DNA from: Candidatus Zixiibacteriota bacterium
GTDB taxonomy: Bacteria; Zixibacteria; MSB-5A5; UBA10806
Length of the DNA stretch: 12,390 nucleotides
Assembly: GCA_003520965.1 (NCBI GenBank)
Contig: DOTU01000330.1
Location: 1-12,390 of the forward strand
Direction of reading: 5' to 3'
Shown here piece after piece: positions 7,863 to 12,390 of this stretch (position 1 is the stretch's first letter; the number at the start of each line of letters is the position of its first letter). The notes under the pieces are model-generated. The model made no database searches. It had not been told where the DNA came from and saw only the letters and a program-made list of their open reading frames with translations. The position numbers and the translations under genes are program-made.

Positions 7863-8109
7863 CTCATCTCTACATTGCGAACTCCTACAATTGGGATATG
7901 TAAATTTCTGATTATATATTCAATTGTTAGCAATCAATACCAATTACGCTAATAGTAAATATCCCTATATATAACCAGCGGCAAAACAATTTCCCCTTTG
8001 GCTCAGGCAAAAATAATCAAGTTCAGGGGAATAAAATTGAATAAGTTCCGTATTTAATATAGATTTACATTTTTCGTGAGTATCAGATCAATTATTTCTC
8101 TGAGGCATT

Positions 8110-9024
8110 ATGAAATTGATCCTGACAATTATTACATTCATTTTTACATTTAATTTTTGCTATAGCCTCAAGGCGGAGAAATTATACGTTCCTTTTCATT
8201 TAAAAAGGAATGTGGTGATAGTCCCAACCAGGATCAATGGCTCAAGTCCACTTGATCTCATTCTCGATACCGGCATGACGTTCGATGGTGTCTATCTATT
8301 TAACGATAAAATATCAAAAGATATTGATAAATCTAAACTTATCCAGGTAAAAGTCCCCGGCGCGGGTTCCAGCGAGCCATCGACAGCCCTGATGATTGAA
8401 GACGGTGCGCTTTCGATTGGCGATGTTACAATCGATAGCCAGCGCGTGATAATTTCCACCAGCCAATATACCCGGGGATTTTCTTCCGATGGGGTAATAG
8501 GCTGGAATCTGTTCGGACATTATATCGTGGGTATAGATTATGATAAGGAAATGATTACGCTGTATGGCGATGATTTCGTTGCTCCGGATACGGGCTGGCA
8601 AATAATCCCGATTACTCTAAAAAAGAATATCCCGTTTCTCGAAGCAATTATTGAAGTTGTCAAAGGTGAAACTACCGAGGCGATTTTTTATGTCGATTTG
8701 GCGTCCGATAAGGCCCTCGAGCTATTGCTCAAACCGGATCAGAAATATACACTCCCCGACAGTCTCCGAACCAGTTATCTCGGCACAGGCTTGAGCGGCG
8801 ATATCCATGGTTATTATGGGGAAAGCAATCATCTGTGGCTGGGAAATTACATGCTCAATAATTTGCCCACGGCATTTGCACCGGCTGAGGTGCGATCCAA
8901 ACAGGAAGGCGCTGATGGTATTATCGGAGACGATTGTATCCGCCGGTTCAATGTAATCTTTGACTATCCACATAATCGGCTCTACTTAAAGGCCAACAAA
9001 TATTTTTCAACGGCTTTCAAATAG
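8110..9024 (+). CDS. Exported two-lobed aspartyl-protease-fold (retropepsin-like) protein
   Basis: The protein has 304 residues with an N-terminal signal sequence (1-19, MKLILTIITFIFTF core). Lobe 1 has the catalytic-type motif LILDTG at 50-55 after a strand pair (VIVPTRINGSSPLDL). It then has DGVIGWNLFGHYIVGIDY at 127-144, the hydrophobic G-x-[IL]-G strand that supports the active site. Lobe 2 repeats the plan: FYVDLAS at 193-199 and DGIIGDDCIRRFNVIFDY at 269-286, followed by a LYLKA strand. The second Asp (D196) is kept, but the following residues are L-A rather than T/S-G, so activity is uncertain. Similar exported proteins are widespread in Bacteroidota and relatives. GAGG at 8102-8105 precedes the ATG. 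The racemase gene begins only 35 nt downstream, suggesting an operon. Confidence 0.82.
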   Translation: MKLILTIITFIFTFNFCYSLKAEKLYVPFHLKRNVVIVPTRINGSSPLDLILDTGMTFDGVYLFNDKISKDIDKSKLIQVKVPGAGSSEPSTALMIEDGALSIGDVTIDSQRVIISTSQYTRGFSSDGVIGWNLFGHYIVGIDYDKEMITLYGDDFVAPDTGWQIIPITLKKNIPFLEAIIEVVKGETTEAIFYVDLASDKALELLLKPDQKYTLPDSLRTSYLGTGLSGDIHGYYGESNHLWLGNYMLNNLPTAFAPAEVRSKQEGADGIIGDDCIRRFNVIFDYPHNRLYLKANKYFSTAFK

Positions 9025-9048
9025 CAGACATCTGTTAATTTATTAGAT

Positions 9049-9054
9049 AGGAGG
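9049..9054 (+). promoter_or_regulatory. Ribosome binding site that fixes the racemase start at ATT 9060
   Basis: AGGAGG lies 5 nt before an ATT codon that opens the conserved N-terminus of the racemase. No ATG, GTG or TTG in the same frame occurs between this site and the ATG at 9132, which would delete the first 24 conserved residues. Confidence 0.65.
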
Positions 9055-9059
9055 TTGAT

Positions 9060-9755
9060 ATTAAAACCATTGGACTAATCGGCGGTACGGGATGGATATC
9101 CTCCCTGGAGTATTATAGAAATATCAATGAAATGATAAACAAGGAATTGGGCGGACTGAGCTTTGCCAAATGCATACTTTATTCATTCAATTATGGCGAA
9201 ATTAACGCTCTAAACAAACTTGGCGATTGGCGAGGGGTTTATAATTTAATGCTCGAGGCTTCAGGCAAGCTTGAATATGCCGGCGCCGAATGTTTGCTTT
9301 TATGCGCAAATACGCTACATCAATTCGCAGATGAATTGGCCGGCAAGGTGAGTATCCCGCTGATTAATATCGCTGAGGCCACGGCTTTAGAGGTTAACCG
9401 CAGACAATTCTCCAAAGTTGGACTTCTGGGAACCAAAATAACAATGGAGGCGGAATTTTATAGGAATAAACTCCATCAGCATGGAATTGATGTTCTGGTG
9501 CCACAAAATGATGACAGGGATTTTATCCACGAAACTATACTTTCGGAGTTGTTGAGAAACGTAATTTTGGAAAAATCAAAATTACGTTTTTTGCGGATTA
9601 TGAACGATCTCCGGCAAAAAGGCGCTGAGGCGATAATTCTCGGTTGCACCGAGATTCCTCTTCTTATTAAACCAGAGGATACCGATTTACTGTTGATCGA
9701 TACGCTTCAAATACATTGCCAGGCTGCCGTGAGATTTGCTTTAAACGAAAATTAA
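9060..9755 (+). CDS. Aspartate/glutamate racemase family protein (YgeA/RacX-type), apparent ATT start
   Basis: Members interconvert L- and D-amino acids without a cofactor, using two acid/base residues in a two-domain cytoplasmic protein. Read from the ATT at 9060 the product is 231 residues, the family's normal length. It begins (I/M)KTIGLIGGTGW, followed by SSLEYYRNIN, the canonical N-terminal strand and loop. Starting at the ATG at 9132 would remove these 24 residues, so 9060 is preferred. The first active-site motif is CANTLH (82-87); the residue before NT, Cys in two-cysteine racemases and Thr in E. coli YgeA as I recall, is Ala83 here, with Cys82 next to it. The second motif GCTEI (195-199) has the expected Cys196. 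One-sided or altered specificity is possible. An internal hairpin lies at 9557-9592. It is probably co-transcribed with the upstream aspartyl-protease-like gene. Confidence 0.82.
   Translation: MKTIGLIGGTGWISSLEYYRNINEMINKELGGLSFAKCILYSFNYGEINALNKLGDWRGVYNLMLEASGKLEYAGAECLLLCANTLHQFADELAGKVSIPLINIAEATALEVNRRQFSKVGLLGTKITMEAEFYRNKLHQHGIDVLVPQNDDRDFIHETILSELLRNVILEKSKLRFLRIMNDLRQKGAEAIILGCTEIPLLIKPEDTDLLLIDTLQIHCQAAVRFALNEN
9557..9592 (+). other. Terminator-shaped perfect hairpin inside the racemase gene
   Basis: AAACGTAATTTTG (9557-9569) and CAAAATTACGTTT (9577-9589) form a perfect 13-bp stem with a 7-nt loop (GAAAAAT). The stem runs into a six-T tract (9587-9592). It lies within codons for R-N-V-I-L-E-K-S-K-L-R-F-L-R, about 165 nt before the stop. 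The shape is that of an intrinsic terminator, but the stem is AT-rich and therefore weaker. Whether it acts on the transcript is unknown. Confidence 0.6.
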
Positions 9756-9806
9756 TTAACTATAATACTACCGCAAAATAAGGTGATAATGCCGGTTAAT
9801 CTCCTA

Positions 9807-9842
9807 AAATAATGGAACGTCGGGCCAATAATAATTTGTTAT
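9807..9842 (+). repeat. Shared upstream element, copy 2
   Basis: AAATAATGGAACGT (9807-9820) and TTTGTTAT (9835-9842) repeat the element at 723-757 with one base more between the blocks. The copy ends 74 nt before the start of the LVIVD-repeat gene. A TATAAT at 9761-9766 lies about 40 nt upstream but has only a poor -35 (TTGCTT, 19-bp spacing), so the link to a promoter is unclear. Confidence 0.5.
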
Positions 9843-9916
9843 CACGGTGCAGATTATGGTATTTGTAAAACTTAATTTTTAGGAAAGTGTTTACGGCGAC
9901 TTATAATGGAGGAGCA

Positions 9917-12049
9917 ATGAAATTCCGCAAGTTATCCTGGATTCTCGTACTGCTTTTGGCCGGCTCGCTTCATGCCCAGCAGAATATCGAATTTGTAAGC
10001 TCATCGCTGTGGACTCAGGTATATGATACCGAGATTTCGGGTAATTATGCCTATAGCCTTTATGCCAACGGTCTTCAAATCTTAAATCTCAGCAATCCTA
10101 CCTCGCCAACACTTGAGAGTCAGTTATCGTTACCGTACTTTAGCAATACGATCAGCATAGATCGGAATAAAATTAAGGTAAGTGGAAATTATGCGTACCT
10201 GCTAAATGTATGGACCGGTTTATGTATCGTGGATATTTCCAATCCTTCGGCTCCCGTGCTGACATATCATTATGAGGTATCCGATCTCCTTGACGCTTAC
10301 ATCGAAGGAGATTACGCCTTCCTGGCAAGAAATGGCTACGGTCTGGATATCCTGGATATCAGTAATCCCTCAAGCCCAATCCTGGTGACAAATTATAATC
10401 CTGGTGATTGTTTCAGCGAAATCTATGTATCGGGTAATTATCTCTATGCCAATATCTATTCCGGTCTTGGTTCGATGTTTGAAGTGATCAATATTGAAGA
10501 TTTATCTTATCCATATCCTATTGGATTTTGCAATATCTGGGCATATAACGGCGATATCGATATCGCCGGCGGCTATGCTTATCTGGCCACGGAAGAGGTC
10601 GGATTTGAAGTGCTGGATGTCTCGGAGCCAACTCATCCTTATTTTGTCGGACTATATCGGGCAACAGACGGGACTTATGGTATCCATGTAGCGGGTAATT
10701 ACGCTTATCTATCGACCTATCATTCCGGTTTGGATATAGTAGATATCAGTGATCCCTTAAATCCGATAATAGCTGGTAATTGCGACACCCCCAATAATTC
10801 GGAGGATGTTGTTGTTAATGGCGATTACGCTTATATATCCGATGAATCCTCCATTCAGATAGTCAATGTGAGCAACCCGGCCAGCCCGTCAGCTGCGGGA
10901 AGCTATGGAGGAGCAGGCGAAATCTATGATGTCATTGTATCGGGTTCGTATGCCTATGTGGCCACCTGGCTCGGTGGCCTCAGGATGCTCGATGTCAGAA
11001 ACCCCTCGGCGCCGGTTCCTGTGGGCGGGCGGGGAACCGAGTATAAAGCTTACAATATTGCCGTTCGCGGCAGTTATGCTTATGTAACCGATTACGGAAT
11101 GTATTTACAAATTATTGACATCTCCAATCCGAATATTACCGATACCATAAGCAACCTTTATCTTGGGGAATTCCCTACCGGGATAACCGTTTCCGGCGAT
11201 TATGCTTATGTGGTTAATGTCGAGCAGGGTCTTCAAATTATAAATATTTCAGTTCCGGAAAATCCAATAATTTCGAGCGCCTTGACCGTTCAGGGGACTC
11301 CCATCGATGTCGCTGTTTCGGGAAACTATGCCTTTCTTACTTCGTTTGGAGGGAAGGTTTATGTTGTCAATATTTCTAACCCTACCAGTCCCGTCGTGGC
11401 AGGATTTTATCAGTCCTCCGATCAGGCGGAGGGAATCTATGTCTCTGGTTCTTATGCCTACGTGGCTGATAATGAGGCCGGTCTTCTGATTATCAGCGTT
11501 GCTGATCCGCCGCATCCGGTGTTGGTAGGAAGCTACGACTCCCCGGGAACCGCGCAGGGTGTTTATATTTCCGGCCATTATGCTTATCTGGCTGATGGTA
11601 CCTCCGGTATTGAGATGATTAATATTTCCAATCCCGCTAACCCTCAGTTAGTCGGTAGCTACGATACTCCGGGAACTGCCTGGTCTGTTTATGTTGACGG
11701 AGAATATATTTATGTCGCCGATATCGGCTCTCTGATTATTTTAAGGCTTGCACCGACCGGACTTGAAGAAGTTGGTGGGCTGCCCGGTGAATATTCTCTT
11801 TCCCAAAACTACCCTAATCCATTCAACCCCACTACTACGATTGAATATAGCCTTCCGTCTGCCTCGGAAGTGACGCTGGAGGTTTTTGATATTCTTGGCC
11901 GCAATGTTGATTTATTGGTCAGTGGAAAACTGGAGGCAGGTCGCCATACTATTGTTTGGGACGGAAAAGGCAATCCGTCGGGTATTTACTTCTATAGAAT
12001 TCAGGTTGGGGATTATTCCGAGACCAATAAGATGGTTCTGATAAAATGA
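9917..12049 (+). CDS. Secreted LVIVD-repeat beta-propeller protein with C-terminal sorting domain
   Basis: This 710-residue exported protein has a signal peptide at 1-20 (MKFRKLSWILVLLLAGSLHA). Residues 41-614 are 14 tandem repeats of about 42 residues. Each has the form V-x-G-[ND]-Y-A-Y-[VL]-A, then G-L-x-I-[IV]-[DN]-[IV]-S-[ND]-P-x-x-P-x-x-[VA]-G-x-Y, the LVIVD pattern in which each unit makes one propeller blade. The last unit lacks the NP..P half. Residues 631-710 are the 80-residue NYPNPFNPTTTIEYSLP sorting tail, closely similar to that of the 838-3291 protein. The protein is probably surface-displayed or released; no catalytic motif is seen. The frame extends to a GTG at 9887, but GGAGG (9908-9912) and the signal peptide select 9917. 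Short extra frames inside this gene are shadows caused by the repeats. Confidence 0.9.
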   Translation: MKFRKLSWILVLLLAGSLHAQQNIEFVSSSLWTQVYDTEISGNYAYSLYANGLQILNLSNPTSPTLESQLSLPYFSNTISIDRNKIKVSGNYAYLLNVWTGLCIVDISNPSAPVLTYHYEVSDLLDAYIEGDYAFLARNGYGLDILDISNPSSPILVTNYNPGDCFSEIYVSGNYLYANIYSGLGSMFEVINIEDLSYPYPIGFCNIWAYNGDIDIAGGYAYLATEEVGFEVLDVSEPTHPYFVGLYRATDGTYGIHVAGNYAYLSTYHSGLDIVDISDPLNPIIAGNCDTPNNSEDVVVNGDYAYISDESSIQIVNVSNPASPSAAGSYGGAGEIYDVIVSGSYAYVATWLGGLRMLDVRNPSAPVPVGGRGTEYKAYNIAVRGSYAYVTDYGMYLQIIDISNPNITDTISNLYLGEFPTGITVSGDYAYVVNVEQGLQIINISVPENPIISSALTVQGTPIDVAVSGNYAFLTSFGGKVYVVNISNPTSPVVAGFYQSSDQAEGIYVSGSYAYVADNEAGLLIISVADPPHPVLVGSYDSPGTAQGVYISGHYAYLADGTSGIEMINISNPANPQLVGSYDTPGTAWSVYVDGEYIYVADIGSLIILRLAPTGLEEVGGLPGEYSLSQNYPNPFNPTTTIEYSLPSASEVTLEVFDILGRNVDLLVSGKLEAGRHTIVWDGKGNPSGIYFYRIQVGDYSETNKMVLIK

Positions 12050-12356
12050 AGTTATACCTAAGATCAAATTTTGTAGTATCGTTCGGAGTGACGATAAATG
12101 GAAATATTAAAAGGAAAGGTTGCTTGTCGCGGCAACAACTCGCAAAGCGAATCCTTAAATTAAGCAAATAATTCAACCAATATCCTCTATGATCTTTGGA
12201 GCTAACTTGAAGTAATCTTCAGCCAATTCATTTTCAAGAAAACTCTTGTCAATTATTAAAGGGCGTGATAGCTTAAATTGGATTTATTAATTATTTTTTT
12301 GGGGAAATGTAATAATTGCGATACGAAACAATCGGCCAAATTTTGGGGAGACATAT
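12050..12356. other. Intergenic region, possible minus-strand gene remnant
   Basis: About 307 bp with no convincing complete gene. A 5-bp hairpin (GTTGC/GCAAC, about 12119-12137) has no T-tract and is not called a terminator. On the minus strand 12173-12283 is open for 36 codons and reads like the tail of a protein (DKSFLENELAEDYFKLAPKI, then IEDIG and stop), but it has no usual start codon. A seven-T run lies at 12294-12300 without a good stem before it. A ribosome binding site at 12345-12350 serves the next gene. Confidence 0.5.
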
Positions 12357-12390
12357 ATGAAATCGATTTGGGTACTTGTTGCAGTTATCA
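12357..12390 (+). CDS. Start of another exported protein (3' truncated by the window)
   Basis: ATG at 12357 follows GGGGAG (12345-12350) by 6 nt. The 11 visible codons read MKSIWVLVAVI, a lysine followed by a hydrophobic run, which is the beginning of a signal peptide or membrane anchor. Nothing more can be said about the product. Given the neighbours, another secreted protein is plausible. Confidence 0.65.
   Translation, partial: MKSIWVLVAVI

Noticed and set aside
9132..9755. Racemase starting at ATG 9132 (207 residues)
   Set aside because: It removes the conserved GLIGG N-terminal strand and loop; the sequence upstream encodes it in frame and has a strong ribosome site at 9049-9054.
9887..9916. 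GTG start of the LVIVD protein
   Set aside because: GGAGG at 9908-9912 and the signal peptide both point to ATG 9917.
11249..11578. 109-codon minus-strand frame inside the LVIVD gene
   Set aside because: It mirrors the tandem repeats of the real gene; no ribosome site or recognisable family.
12098..12163. 21-codon ORF starting MEILKGKV
   Set aside because: It is too short, has no ribosome binding site, and shows no similarity I recognise.

Overview
The window is about 12.4 kb of bacterial sequence with every supported gene on the + strand. Three large secreted proteins end in the same kind of 80-residue tail, starting NYPNPFN and running through a GR.., W-D-x and SGIYFYR/K pattern to a K-rich end. 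This tail is characteristic of FCB-superphylum bacteria (Zixibacteria, KSB1, Marinimicrobia, Ignavibacteria and relatives) and resembles type IX secretion (Por) C-terminal sorting domains. I infer an uncultivated-type FCB bacterium, perhaps Zixibacteria-like. The phylum call rests on protein style only; no marker gene is present.

Layout. (1) 3-504: the tail of one gene overlaps by 8 nt a small SHOCT-like/LiaX-N-type gene, and a textbook intrinsic terminator closes the unit (528-560). (2) 838-5097: two large secreted proteins, a 14-repeat VCBS/FG-GAP propeller protein and a right-handed beta-helix protein, each with the C-terminal sorting tail. (3) 5249-6198: a strong sigma70-type promoter drives an Xre-family HTH regulator, translationally coupled (8-nt overlap) to a multi-pass membrane protein with a DERQ motif. 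(4) 6289-7113: a secreted Sel1-repeat protein, then a GC-rich hairpin. (5) 7389-7862: a VOC/PhnB-like protein. (6) 8110-9755: an exported retropepsin-like aspartyl-protease-fold protein, followed 35 nt later by a YgeA-type aspartate/glutamate racemase. The racemase appears to start at a non-canonical ATT codon and carries a terminator-shaped hairpin inside its reading frame. (7) 9917-12049: a third sorting-tail protein, built of 14 LVIVD propeller repeats. (8) 12357-end: the first 11 codons of another exported protein.

How it fits together. The dominant theme is an exported, surface- or envelope-associated set: three repeat proteins with a common export tail but unrelated passengers, plus Sel1 and aspartyl-protease-like exported proteins. 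A short conserved sequence (about 35 bp) lies upstream of the two propeller genes and not upstream of the others, which hints at common regulation. The Xre plus membrane-protein pair looks like a self-contained regulatory module. I found no mobile element, CRISPR array, tRNA or rRNA. I see no clear new defence or metabolic system. The most unusual items are the racemase gene (ATT start, Ala at the first catalytic position, internal hairpin) and the paired 14-blade architecture.
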